A stretch of DNA of 64,000 bases from Paulownia fortunei (Eukaryota; Streptophyta; Magnoliopsida; Lamiales; Paulowniaceae), in the NCBI GenBank assembly GCA_019321725.1, contig CM033121.1, positions 8,246,001 through 8,310,000 of the forward strand, given 5' to 3'. Shown piece after piece: positions 49,373 through 61,156 of this stretch; position 1 is the stretch's first letter; the number at the start of each line of letters is the position of its first letter. The position numbers and the translations under genes were made by a program. The notes below the pieces were generated by a model. It worked only from the letters and a program-made list of their open reading frames with translations, was not told where the DNA came from and made no database searches.

Positions 49373-50307
49373 TCTCCACAATGAACTGTCAAAATATCAA
49401 TCATGGCTTCTTTTTTGTCTTCATATGGATTTTGAGAATCCATCATCTCATTGTCTTCATTAGCCTTCTCTTTTCCTTTTGATGAGGATTGAGATGTTTT
49501 TGCAGGTTCTCCAAAAAATTCTTTCATCATTTTAGAGATTGTTTCTTTGTCCATATGTTGGAATAATTCTTTTAAGAGTGCTGATTTATTGGGCAGATCT
49601 GCATTCATATGTCTAATTGACTCTTTGAGTGGTGTCAGGGATAAAACTCATCTTAGACTATAAGTCGATTCGGGAGCAAAGAAGTTTTCTTTTGGCCACC
49701 ATTTCATCATGATTTTTCTCACAAGAAATGTTGGAGAAAATTTGATTCCATTATTTTCTTTTGAACACTTTATTAGTTCATATTCCCATTTCAGAATCCA
49801 TGGAGTCTCATAATGGATTGCAAACTGTATTAGAGTTTATAATGAATCAAGATGACTATTAGTCTCTGAAATCTATGCTAAATGTTTTTAACATTTTTGG
49901 GGAAAATAACCGGCATCACCCCCCACGAAAAAGAAGGTTTTGAACCAGACTGGAATTGGTTGAGAGGGTTCAACAAGGGCGAATTTTATCCACCATATAT
50001 GTTTTCTTTGAGAATTATCGTAAATCAGGACATTTTCCCAGGCATGGATATAATCATCATATGTACAAAGGTTGGGAAGGTTTCTGTACGTAGAAAATTC
50101 TCTAGGCTGAAAAAGCTGGATTCCCCATTTTGTTGGTAGAATGATATTTTTAATAAGAATTTTTGAAAATCCATGTTCAGTAGGACTTCTTTTCATATGA
50201 GAAATATTAGCAGAACTAGTTTCTATTAGAATAGTTTCAAAGAATTCTTGAGTTTTTCTCCTAATAATGGGGGATAACTCTTTTGAGCAGATATGACTGC
50301 GCAACAT
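49369..50307 (-). pseudogene. Pararetroviral ORF downstream of RNase H, function unknown
   Basis: Two open pieces (50307-49888 and 49608-49369) separated by a short break. The first contains YDDYIHAWENVLIYDNSQ and PVWFKTFF; the second is Lys/Glu-rich with HMDKETISKMMKEFFGE and a Ser-rich tail. Such an ORF after the polymerase occupies the place of the viroplasmin/transactivator in Caulimoviridae, but I cannot confirm homology. The second piece recurs at 56397-56696. Confidence 0.55.
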
Positions 50308-52165
50308 GATTTGGTGGTAAGTCTATTAGGCTTGTTTCAACAAGAGCACAATTTTTATGTGCAGTGATAATATAAGGATATTTTAAATCATCCTTTTCTT
50401 TTCTATTAGAAAAGACCACATTATGAAGCAATTGTATTTCATAGGCGGTTTCATCATTTTCAAATTCCTTAATAGGATCGAATGAGGTAAATTATCACCT
50501 GTTTGGTTATTAGCCTTTGATATTTCCTCATTTATTTGTTTCCTTATGCTTTTAGCATTATTTTTCTTCTTTGAGGCTGGCTTCATATAGTCACCGTTTT
50601 CCAGGGGCGTTCCCTGTAGAAATTCTCTGGCTAGAAAATCTGGCAAAACATTAGATTTTCCAGAGATATGTTCAATATCAAATTCGAAACAAGAAAGTAT
50701 TGCTTGCCATCTAGCAAATATTTTTTTAGATGCAATATTTTTAACATTTTTATGCAATACTTCTTTTGTTGATTTCCAATCAATTCTTAATATAATTTTT
50801 TTATTAATTATATCACTTTCAAATTTAGTGACACAAAGGACAATACTAAGTATTTTCTTTTTTGTGGTTGAATAATTTCATTGTGCTTGGTTCCACAAGC
50901 CAGAAGTATATCTAACAAGGACCTCATTAGATCCATCTTTTTGTTTAAGGATATATCCGTAACTAATTTCAGAGACGTTAGTTTTGACTATTTTGATTAA
51001 ATTTGGATTAACAATAGCTAAACATAGAAGCTCTTTAGCCTTTTGTTTTATTTTTCTCACTACATTAGTGTGAATGTTAGTCCATGGAGTATGACTGCCT
51101 TTTAGCCTTTAAAAAAGGAGTTTGCAATCGAATGCATATCCTTTATAGAAGTTTGCTATGTAATTTAGACTTCCAAGAAATCTTTGTAACTGATTTTTAC
51201 CAGTTATTTCATCAGGAAATTTGTCCGCAAATTTTATTGCTTTTTCTATAGGACTTATTAGTCTATTTTCAATATAATGACAAGAAATCTAACTTTTGTT
51301 TGGAAAAGTTTTACCTTCTTTGCTGAAGCATCAAGTCTGCTTTCTTGGTTGTATTAATAAATATATTTAAGTGCTTAAAATGTTGCTCAATATTAGCAGA
51401 ATAAATTAGCACATCATCAATATAAACAATTATGAACTCCAAATGAGGATTATATATGTCATTCATGACATGTTCCAAACGGTGTAACATTCCATTCATA
51501 GTGTCCAAAAGGCACTGTGAAAGCCGTTTTACATTTATCTTCTTCTTTTAGAATAATTTGCCAGAACCCTGACTTCATATCAAAATTTGAAAATTTGGCT
51601 TGATTAAGCCTACTAATCTAATCCCTTTTATTAGGAATTGGATATCGAATCCATCAAAGCGCTTTATTAAGTGGTTTATAATTAATTACTAATCTTGAAG
51701 CTCCTTTTTTAATTTCTGCTGCATTCTCAACATAGAATGCCGGACAATCCAAGGGGTATGACTTGGCCTTATTAGACCCTTTTCAAATAATTCTTGATTT
51801 TTTTTTACAAAGCTCAAGATGTCTAGGACCTATAGCAATAGGGCGAGCTTCGGTTGGAATATATTTTTCATTAAAATCTGGTTCATATGGCAAACTTGCT
51901 ATATGTTTTTTTCCTTTCCCAAAAGGCATTAGGAGTTTCAACACATATTTCTTTTAAATTTTTTTTCTGGAATTTGCTGAATTTTTGGAAAGAATTTTTT
52001 TCTGGTTTACCAACTTTATTTGCTGAATGAGTTAGAAATAGGCTAAAAGCCAAAGTTATTTTGGATCTATTCTTTGGGATCAATTATCTTATAAAGAATT
52101 GTCTTCTGAGATAATAGCCAAGGAATGAATCTCTGTAATGATGTTAAGCTAAAAAGACAGCTTGA
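49373..52165 (-). mobile_element. Endogenous pararetrovirus, - copy (RT, RNase H, downstream ORF)
   Basis: Caulimoviridae-type sequence on the - strand. From right to left: reverse transcriptase N-part (about 52080-51600), the YIDDVLIYS catalytic block near 51430, RNase H-type region (51060-50600, with QAILSCFEFDIEHISGKSN at about 50730-50675), a hinge, then a downstream reading frame with YDDYIHAWENVLIYD near 50070 and HMDKETISKMMKE near 49550, ending at the promoter region. Several stops and frame shifts interrupt RT, so it cannot make a full polyprotein. Genus not resolved; the layout recalls solendovirus/petuvirus/florendovirus relatives. Confidence 0.8.
50383..51970 (-). pseudogene. Pararetroviral reverse transcriptase / RNase H, broken
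   Basis: The RT catalytic YIDD is intact and is followed by the RNase H part with VRYTSGLWNQAQ. Internal breaks include consecutive stops near 51680-51650 and a frame shift near 51315 after TTKKADLM. Compared with the + copy at 56860-57700, the two share most residues, so both derive from closely related viruses. The breaks make function implausible. Confidence 0.8.
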
Positions 52166-52179
52166 TCAATAAAAATTAA

Positions 52180-52203
52180 AAATCACCAAATTATAGGTGA
52201 TTT
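52180..52203. repeat. Hairpin at the head-to-head pararetrovirus junction
   Basis: AAATCACC, eight bases of loop, GGTGATTT: a perfect 8 bp inverted repeat exactly between the end of the - copy and the start of the + copy. Confidence 0.75.
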
Positions 52204-52763
52204 CTATGAACAGATTGGTTTTTAACCAATCCAATATCCTAAAAAGAATAAACATAAGAAAAAATGTAAAAAAGAAAAGAAGATATTTTATAAATCTTCT
52301 AGACAATTTTCTAATGAAAAATCTTCTAAGCCTCCTAAAAGAAGTAAGACAAAAAGAAAAGCCTAATGAGAAACCGGTCTGCTGGAGATGTGGCAGAATT
52401 AGGCATAAGGCTAACAAGTGCTATGTTAAAAAGAAAATTCAAGCATTTGATATTGATGAAGGTCTAAAAAGATCTTTATTAAATATTCTTCTTAATGAAG
52501 AAGAGAATCAAGAAGACGCTTATATCTCCATCATTAAAAATGATAAAGGAGAGTTCACTTCTAATAACACTTCTAATTATGAAGAAGAATTAGAAGAAGA
52601 AGAAGAATTAGAAGAAGAAGAAGAACAATCCAGTTGCAATAAAAATTGTGAATGTGATAAATGCCTAATAAATTTTCTTAGATTAAGTATTAATATGATT
52701 ACTCAAGAAGAAAATTTTATTCTCGATCTAATAGATCAAATTCAGGACTCTGTTAAAAAATAG
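52197..52763 (+). pseudogene. Pararetroviral capsid C-terminal part with zinc knuckle
   Basis: A 188-residue open stretch: basic Lys/Arg-rich start, then the CCHC knuckle CWRCGRIRHKANKC (C-x2-C-x4-H-x4-C, about 52380-52421), then a long acidic Glu-rich tract (52577-52630). A basic region plus one CCHC knuckle followed by acidic sequence is the capsid C-terminus signature of Caulimoviridae. The N-terminal capsid and movement parts are absent because the copy begins at the hairpin junction. Confidence 0.75.
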
Positions 52764-53408
52764 AAAACCATTGAACATTATCTTAAGGTAATTCAAAAAT
52801 CCACTAAACTATCTCAAAAGATAGAAGAAGATAGAGAGCCTTATTCATACTAAAAAATTCTTGAAAAGGCCAAAAGGGTTAAAGAAAAGGAGCCTACTAT
52901 TTCTTAGTTAAAAGTCGAGATTACAGAAACAAAAAAAAACTTCTGTACTTAGAAACAAAATTTCTAAATTTGAAAAACGTCCCTCTAGTTCTAAAAGTCC
53001 TAGCTGGGAAGAATCATCAGACGATGAAAAAGAAGAAGGAGAAAAACCTCTCCAAGAAGAAGTTAATCAACTCTCTTCTAAAGAACTAAAAGAGTTCACT
53101 CGGGTCAATCATTTTGACAAAATCATTTCTCAAAAATGGTACTCAAAAGTTACCATAATTGTTAACAAAGAATTTGCAATTGAGGTTGAAACACTATTAG
53201 ATATAGTTGCTGATGTCAATTGTATTTCTGAAGGGATAATACCCACTAGGTATTATTCTAAGTCTACTCAGATTGTTACATCTCCTAATAAGCAACCATT
53301 GATAGTTAATTATTAACTATCTAATGTAGCAATCTGTAACAATGGTGTTTGTTTATTGACCACCTTTATCATGGTTAAGAACCTTTCTAGTGCAGTTATT
53401 TTAGGAAC
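52764..53408 (+). pseudogene. Pararetroviral linker and aspartic protease, interrupted
   Basis: After several stops the frame continues to a retroviral-type protease: VEVETLLDIVADVNCISEG near 53185 and AVILGT at the end. The active-site motif expected as D-T-G reads D-I-V, which would abolish catalysis. At 53409 the frame is interrupted by an LTR, and it resumes at 56099 with the expected TPF. Confidence 0.7.
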
Positions 53409-56092
53409 TGTAACACCCACTACTTAACGGCTAGATATATATAGTATAATTTAACATGATAGAGCTTGTGTATACGTGCGATTTTTTTATAACACTTTAA
53501 CAAAAGATAAATCACTTCTTACATGCACAACTCTGTTTAAAATACTTTCTCACACATATCATGTATATAGCAAGATCAGAATTTATATAAAAGCACAACA
53601 CCCACAACGACCACAATATTTACATACTTATTTACAGTAAAGTTCTAAAAGCGAAATATAGTACCAGTTTAAAAATATAAAATAATATACTCAAAATATA
53701 GCAAGCCAATAAAATAACCCAACAGGCCATCATCTATGTACACACTCCCTCAGATACCTGAAGGAGCTCTAACAGCCGCCTAGCCAGTAAAAGATACTTC
53801 AAGTGTCGTCGTACTCACCTATAATGCATAAACTATATGAGCTAACACTTAACAAGTAAAGATTATGCATGTCAAAGAGTAATCCACAATATCAAGTCAG
53901 GCATCTCAAAATGCTATGCCCACAATGCAATTTTATGCATCAAAATATTTCTATCAAAATTATTTCTTTCTTGGGCCCCTGACCAATGCTATTATCCCAT
54001 GCCCCGGAAAAGAGCTCTATACACCAATAACCAATGACCAATAATCATATAAGCATGCAAATCTATGCATACTCATACGCATGCAAATCTATGCATAAAA
54101 CCATGCAAATCCATGCATGCTTCGGTGCACTAGTAGTGGTCAGTAAAATATTTTCCTTTTTTAGAATCATGTCGTGCAATGCAAGATTTATCACAATGCT
54201 CATATATGATGCATGCACGTACCAATGACAATGCCCATATATGTATGCTCAATGGAGAGCCCTCTACTATTCACATATGATTTATGATATTACATATAAT
54301 TCACACATCTACTATGTCTATGCATTGTAGTTGCAAATAAATCTTTACTTACTTTTCACTTGGTTGGTGGCTTAGTCTAGATTTGTTTAGTATTCCCCTC
54401 CAACCTTAAATGTAAAATCGCCTGTAATATTATCCAACATCAAGCACCATTTCCAAATTGGCAAGTTGAAAACACAAAATCTCATATTAAGACCTTAAAC
54501 ACCAAGCTATCTAGGTAACAATCAGGCTTTCACAAACTAGAACCCAATATAGTCCTTCAAATACCTTAATTTCTCATCTTAAATACATGTAAACATCATG
54601 TAATTGAAGTATTATCACTCTAATAACATGTATCTAATTGTTAGAACTTAATAGCAATATGTTTAGGCTGAAACATACTAAGTTATCAAATGGGACATAT
54701 TTTTACCTTCTAATTTTCTTGCTGCCATATTAGGTTTTATAGACATTTTGACATCCTTAGGAATATTTATTCACTCTAAATTTTTTTACCACACTTAGAT
54801 AATATGTAGAAAAATATAACCATGCCATAAAGTTTCCAAAACACATGGGTCTAGGTCCTGTAATTCAGTCCCCTTCACAACACACCAGAACATATATTCT
54901 TACTTTGACAGTTTTGAGTGTTTCTTCAATATCATGCCCAATTTCAATTTCTAACCGATGAAAATTTATTCCAATACTCTTAACCCATATATAGACATGT
55001 ATATGATGATATTATAGGTTTATTCAATATACCATACACTTTTGAAGCCTAAAATACAAGAATACAACAAGGTGACAGTTTCTAGTACAAGTGTTTTCTA
55101 TCAAGTATTTGCAACCAAAAAACCATTTCTTTGTGCACCAACGCCTATCTAATAACATAATAACACATTTATAAATAATATTCAAAGCTTAATAAGCCAA
55201 TAAACCTCAAAATAAATCTGAAATTCATGCCAAACCCGTAGGTTAAGCTCACCTTACATAGTTTTCTACTTGAACTTGGTTATTTCTTATTCCCTTTGCT
55301 TGTTTTGCCTCCTTTTTCAGTTGGAATCACTTAGGACCTATTTAGAGAGATTTTTCTATGTATATAGAAGATGAAATGGTGTAGAAGAAGGTTCAAGTCG
55401 TGGTTGTTAGTTTAAGAGTGAAGAATAGGTTGAGGTGCTAGTTTGGTAAGTCTAAGCATAAGGCGGCATAAGCTTGATGTGGCATGTAATGGTATAATAT
55501 GATTTTCTCCCTTATCTTGCAGCCCTAATCTTGTGTGTCTCACATATTCTTATTTGATTTCAACCTATCTTAGTCACCATTCATTTCTGTAGCTAATTCT
55601 TATGTCCGTTCATTAGGTTCTTCACCCGAAAAATCATCGATTCTTGCCCGATTGAAAAGTTTGTGCACCGATAGTGTTACAAACCTATGAACCTAGTTAT
55701 ATAAAATTTAAATTATAATATTGTATGTCTAGTTGTCCCAAGTGCATGATTTGAATATACATATAATATTAAAATTCATGATCAAGCTGACTTACTTTCT
55801 ATAAACTTTTCGGTGGTACTTTTCGAACTCCTAAGGTTACCACGTGTAACCTAGCACTATTTACTATATTGATACCTAAATTTTTTCTTATCTCAATACA
55901 AAATCAACCACTTAGGTTAGGGGATTCGATAATCAATACCGTGCGAGAGCTTCAAAATTAAGTTTAATGATTAAGAACGCCGTATAAAATAAAATGAATT
56001 ATATGATGCCATATCAATGCAAATAACACACAATTAACATGTAATACATGAATCATATTTGGTCATGTGAGTAGTAAGAGGCTCGGTATCAG
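53409..56092 (-). mobile_element. Solo LTR (copy C of the family) inserted in the pararetroviral protease
   Basis: On the - strand the unit starts TGATACCGAGCCTC (56091) and ends GGTGTTACA (53409), TG…CA, about 2.68 kb. It is flanked by the direct repeat AGGAAC (53403-53408 and 56093-56098); deleting the unit and one repeat restores the protease reading LGT|PFF. No internal coding region or second LTR, so a solo LTR is most likely. Ends may be off by 2 bp because TGATACC and the repeat leave GA unassigned. It aligns with copies at 3785-6420 and 12440-13235. Its type, Ty3 chromovirus-like, is inferred. Confidence 0.75.
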
Positions 56093-56098
56093 AGGAAC

Positions 56099-57960
56099 TC
56101 CATTTTTTCAAATGATTTTCCCTATTAATAAAATTGATCAAACCAATCTTTTTATGACTATAAAAGGGCATGAATTATTTTTCCCATTTACCTTACCTCC
56201 AAAAAAACTCATTCTATTAATTTGCTATTAAATGTTCTTCAAAAGAAAGAAAATTTTCTTTTATCTTTACAAAATGAGGTTTCATTTAAACTTCTTTGTG
56301 AATTTTGAAAATAATGGAATTAAATTTTCTCCAACATTTCTTGCGAGAAAAATCATGATGAAATTGTAGCCAAAAGAAAACTTCTTTGCTCCTGGATTGA
56401 CTTATAGTCTAGGAGGAGTTTTATCCCTAGCACTACTCAAAGAGTCAGTTAGGCATATGAATGCAGATCTTTCCAATAAATCAACACTCTTAAAAGAATT
56501 GTTCCAACATATGGACAAAGAAACAATCTCTAAAATGATGAAAGAAGTCTTTGGAGAACCTGCAGAAACATCTCAATCCTCATCAAAAGGAAAAGAGAAG
56601 GCTAATGAAGACGATGAGATGATGGATTCTCAAGATCCATATAAAGACGAAGAAGAAGCCATGATTGATATTTTGACAGTTCATTGCAGAGAATAACATC
56701 ACCAATGACGACATTAAAGCTAACATCATCCATGACGGCTTTAGAACTCAAAATATTCTACTGTACAAAGTTTAATAAAGTTTCAGAATTTATGGTGTTG
56801 TGCTAAAAAATGCTCATTCAGAATCTCAACATGTCATGAACGACATATAATCCTTATATAGAGTTTACAATTTTTTATATTGATGATGTGCTAATTTATT
56901 CTGCTAATAATGAGCAACATTTTAGGCACTTAAATATATTTATTAATACAACCAAGAAAGTTGGACTTGCTGTTTTAGCAAAAAAGGTAAAACTTTTCCA
57001 AACAAAAGTTAGATTTCTTGGTCATTATATTAAAAATATACTAATAAATCCTATAGAAAAAGCAATAAAATTTCCGGATCAATTTTTTGATGACATAACT
57101 GATAAAAATTAGTTAGAAAGATTTCTTGGAAGTCTAAATTACATAGCAGACTTTTATAAAGGACTTGCATTCAATTGCAAACTCCTTTTTCAAAGGCTAA
57201 AAAGCATTCCTGCTCCATGGACTAATAGTCATACTAACGTAGTGAGAAAAATAAAAGAAAAAGCTAAAGAGCTTCTATGTTTGGCTATTGCTAATCTAAA
57301 TTTATTCAAAATAGTCGAAACTAATACCTTTGAAATTGGTTACGGAGGTATCCTTAAACTAAAGGATGGATCTAATGAGGTCTTTGTTACATATACTGCT
57401 GGCTTGTGGAACCAAGCACAAAGAAATTATTCAACCATAAAAAAGAAAATACTTAGTATTGTCCTTTGTATTACTAAATTTGAAAGTGATATAATTAATT
57501 AAAAAATCTTATTAAAAATTGATTGCAAATCAGTAAAAGAAGTATTGCATAAAGATGTTAAAAACATTGCATCTAAACAAATATTTGCTAGATGGCAAGC
57601 AATACTTTCTTGTTTCGAATTTGATATTGAATATATCTCTAGAAAATCTAAATGCTTTGCCAGATTTTCTAACCAGAGAATTTCTATAGGGAACACCCCT
57701 GGAGAACGGTGACTAATATGAAGCCAACCTCAATGAAGAAAAATAGTGCTTAAAGCACAAAGAAACAAACAAATGAGGAAATATCAAAGGCTAATAACCA
57801 AGCAGGTGATGATTTACCTCAATTTGATCCTATTAAGGAATTTAAAAATGATGAAACCGCCTATGAAATACAATTGTATCATAATGTGGTCTTTTCTAAT
57901 AGAAAAGAAAAGGATGATTTAAAATATCCTTATATTATCACTTGTGCAATTTTTGTATTT
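56099..57960 (+). mobile_element. Endogenous pararetrovirus, + copy continued (rearranged)
   Basis: Domain order is abnormal. End of protease and hinge (56099-56290) jumps to the downstream-ORF C-part (about 56290-56696, HMDKETISKMMKEVFGE), then a promoter remnant with ATTCTACTGTACAAAGTTTA (56697-56800) lacking the TATA box, then the C-terminal half of RT starting at YIDDVLIYS (about 56875) and RNase H to about 57700, and a hinge to 57960. The RT N-half is missing. Stops occur at 57110 and 57500. This is a mosaic of at least two pieces of circular viral DNA. Confidence 0.75.
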
Positions 57961-58019
57961 TGGGCATAAATTCATGATAAAAAATTCTATAAACTTGAAT
58001 CTTACTTCATTTTAAAGCC

Positions 58020-59449
58020 AAGTGATAGGACTATAACTTTTCTGTTGGAAGCTCAACCTAATTCAGTCTTGATTATAGTAGAAAATTCATCCAAATGGTT
58101 GCACAAAATGGATTACCAAAAATTCGGATCAGAGTTCAGCCTAGTATTGACTTATTTGACCAATTGGGTCATATATCTTAAGCCCATTTTGATTTTGGAT
58201 TAAAATTGGGATATGTTATACACAAGAGGTAAATAAACAAGTTTTTTGAAGGAAGATGATGAGAAAATGTGTCAAAATGGTAAAGACATATGCTACAATG
58301 TGCTGCTACTGTTAAAAGATTGCTCTTGGACATGATTCCGTAATTTGACTATATATCCCTCATGCGACAACCAAATTTGACAAATGATATATAAAAATAT
58401 ATTAGTATTGAAAGATCGACAACTTTTGTTCTTATTCACCATAAAAATCTGACTGTATCTAGCCTAAAAATGCAATTCAATCGGGTAAGTAAGAATTTTG
58501 AGGACGTGGTGTAACAACTTATCAATTCTTGGTAACTAACATACCACTTGATTAACTCTTCCATTATTTGTTTGGCCTCTAGCATGCTTCAACTACTATA
58601 AATAAGCCATGTAATAAGCTTGTAAGAGAGGGGAGGGAGGGGGGGTAGAGAGTTTCTTTAAGCTAAGTTTTCTAGTAGAAATGTATGTTTTCTAGTAATG
58701 TAAGTTTTCTAGTAGTAATAAAAATTCATTCTCTAGTTTCTCTTCTATTTTTAGTCTTTCCTACTTTTATTATGTCTTTCTAAATTTTATTTTATTAAGA
58801 AAAAAAGGGTGAACCTCTTGATGGAGGAAGAGGAACGGTTATAAGGATAAAAAATGTTTAAGTATGTTGTATTAGTATTTTGAATTTTGATCTGAACCCT
58901 ACTTGTTTTGTGGTGATTATTGACTTATTTATCTCCAATGGCATAACAAATACTTGGGTTCATTTAGCTTATTGTATGGTTCTACCCCACCGATTGCTAA
59001 TGTGAAATCTTGATTTGTTGTTGACAAAGGTGTGAATAAATACTTGATCCCATAAATAAGTGTTGACGTTAAAAGATAATTTGCAAATAATAAAACAATA
59101 TCATGATTACCTTATTGCATGAGCAATTTGATAATATGTTCCCATTGGAACTTTATTATGTATGGATTCCAATGGTGGCAATTAAGAGATGTAAAAAGAA
59201 TAAATAATCATTTCTCTATCCATAACTCAAGAGTGGATCCCTAATCCTCAATACTTTTATTATTTTAGTTTTACTTTAGTTACAACATATATTAATTTTT
59301 TATATATTTTGAATCACATAAATCCCATTTTTTTAGAATTATAATCCTGAATTCTTCAAGTAAATTCCATGTGGATCGATCTCGGAATCATGAGAAATTT
59401 ATTACTTAATACAACCGACACTTGGGTTTGCAACCTTAAAGTTGTAGCA
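58020..59449 (+). mobile_element. 5' LTR of the Athila-type element
   Basis: The right end is set by the primer-binding site at 59453; the LTR ends GTTGTAGCA (59449) followed by AGT. The left end is uncertain; TGATAGGACTATAACTTTTC at 58023 is a candidate start, giving about 1.4 kb. It contains a G-rich run at 58627-58646. No partner LTR lies in the window to verify the ends. Confidence 0.5.
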
Positions 59450-59452
59450 AGT

Positions 59453-59470
59453 TGGCGCCGTTGCCAGGGA
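59453..59470 (+). promoter_or_regulatory. Primer-binding site of the Athila-type element
   Basis: TGGCGCCGTTGCCAGGGA directly after the 5' LTR. TGGCGCCGTTGCC(G/A)GGGA is the form typical of Athila/Calypso-type Ty3 elements. Confidence 0.85.
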
Positions 59471-59634
59471 AGACAAGGTAAGTGTTCGGGTTTGATAATA
59501 TTTTTTCTTTGTAAATATAGTTTGTTTATTTTCTTTATGAATATGTGGTTATATGGTATCGTAGTCATAATTCTCGGTGTTTAGTTAGAAATAATTCTGA
59601 AACTTTATTTGAATCATCTCCATACACTTCCACC

Positions 59635-60707
59635 ATGACTGAAAATGAAAGTATCCAGGATAAAAATGAGAATCAACAGGTGTATACTATGCGTTATTAC
59701 TTACAACATTCTCGAAATTCTTCTCTTAATTGTTTTATTTTTTCTCTCAATGCAAATAACTTTTGATTCAAGTCAGGTATAATCTCTTTACTTCCTAATT
59801 TCCATGGTTTAGACTCTGAAAGCCTTTATTTGCATTTGAAAGAATTTGATAAAGTATGTGCTATTTTTGATGATCAAACTTGCACAAATGAGATTGTTAA
59901 ACTCAAATTATTTTCTTTTTCTTTAAAAGATAAAGTAAAAACTTGGCTTAATTCTTTAAAACCTAGGTCAATTGGCACTTGACAAGAAATACAAACTGAA
60001 TTTTTGATAAAAATTCTTTCCAACTCATAAAACTAATGTTTTGAAAAGACAAATTTAAAAATTTTCTCAAAATTCTAATGAAGTTTTCTTTCAATGTTGG
60101 GAAAAAATTAAAGATTTGTTGAATTCATGCCCATATTATGGTTTTAAAAAATGGCGCTTAATTAGTTTCTTTTATGAAGGTTTAACTCCTGAAAAAAATA
60201 ATTTATTGAAATAATGTGTAATGGTGGTTTTCTTGATAAAAAACCTGATGAAATCCTAGAATATCTAGATCATTTGGCAGAAAACTTTCAATCATGGCAT
60301 AATGTTAATTCTTTTGAAGATTCTATTAGATCTAATTTTGCTAATAGTAATAAAGAAAAATATTACCTTAGCCAAGTAGATGATCTAAATGTTAGGATTG
60401 CTAGTTTAACAAGAAAAGTTGAAGCCATGGAACTTAAAAAAGTAAAAGAAATCAAATTTATGCAAGATGAAGAAGTTTGTAGCAATTGTGACCTTTTGGG
60501 GTACTCCACCAATGAATGTCCAAATATTTTAGTACAAGCAAATTTCATGAACACATTTAATTTTTTTTTCCATTCTCCATATTCTGATACCCTGCCCAAC
60601 TGCTGCATTCATAAAAACGACCAAACTTTCATTCTTATCCAACTCCACACACAAAATCTCTTGAGGAGACTTTGCAAATATTTATGCATGAACAAACATC
60701 ATCAATA
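59635..60707 (+). pseudogene. Athila-type gag
   Basis: Begins MTENES. A retrotransposon-gag core is spread over several frames: ISLLPNFHGLDSE, LHLKEFDKVC, KLKLFSFSLKDK, TWLNSLKPRSIGT, FQCWEKIKDLL, FFYEGLTPE. A zinc knuckle follows at about 60478-60520 (CSNCDLLGYSTNEC), in which the zinc-binding His is replaced by Tyr. At least three breaks separate the pieces. Confidence 0.8.
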
Positions 60708-61156
60708 ATTAGACTTCACAACTATTAATGAGATCAAACACACTTTCAACACTGACAACTTCTTTGCGTACTCATTTCCTCCTCAACCTCAACCTAATCC
60801 TTCCACTTAGTGTCATGTTTCTTTCTCAAGTGAAAATTAAGTCAAGAAGGGTAATTCAGTCACAAATCTTCGGAATAAAAAATTTATTGATAAGACTATT
60901 CATTTCAATGAGAAAGTTTCTAATCCACCTCTAGAAATGAAGAATGGAAATAGTCTTGATAATGAAGGTAAGTGTAAAAATGATGAAAAAGAAAAATATT
61001 TACCTCCAGCACCATTTCTTTAAAGATTGCAAGCAACTTAGAAATTGAACTCAAATGTTGAAATTTTTGAAGTTTTTAAACAAATCAAGATTAATATTCC
61101 ATTGTTGGATGCAATCAAGCAAGTTCCACCTTATGCAAAAATTTTGAAAGATTTGT

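Noticed and set aside
52166..52417. 83-residue Phe/Leu-rich frame on the - strand
   Set aside because: Exact antisense of the basic region of the pararetroviral capsid piece.
53409..55681. Alternative LTR ends TGTAACAC…GTGTTACA on the + strand
   Set aside because: The flanks give no target duplication, and the viral frame resumes only at 56099, while the direct repeat AGGAAC supports 53409-56092.
56085..56094. GGTATCAGAG, similar to a tRNA-Met primer-binding site
   Set aside because: It falls at the edge of the solo LTR, read from the wrong side relative to the TG…CA orientation, and viral coding sequence follows at once. Probably chance.
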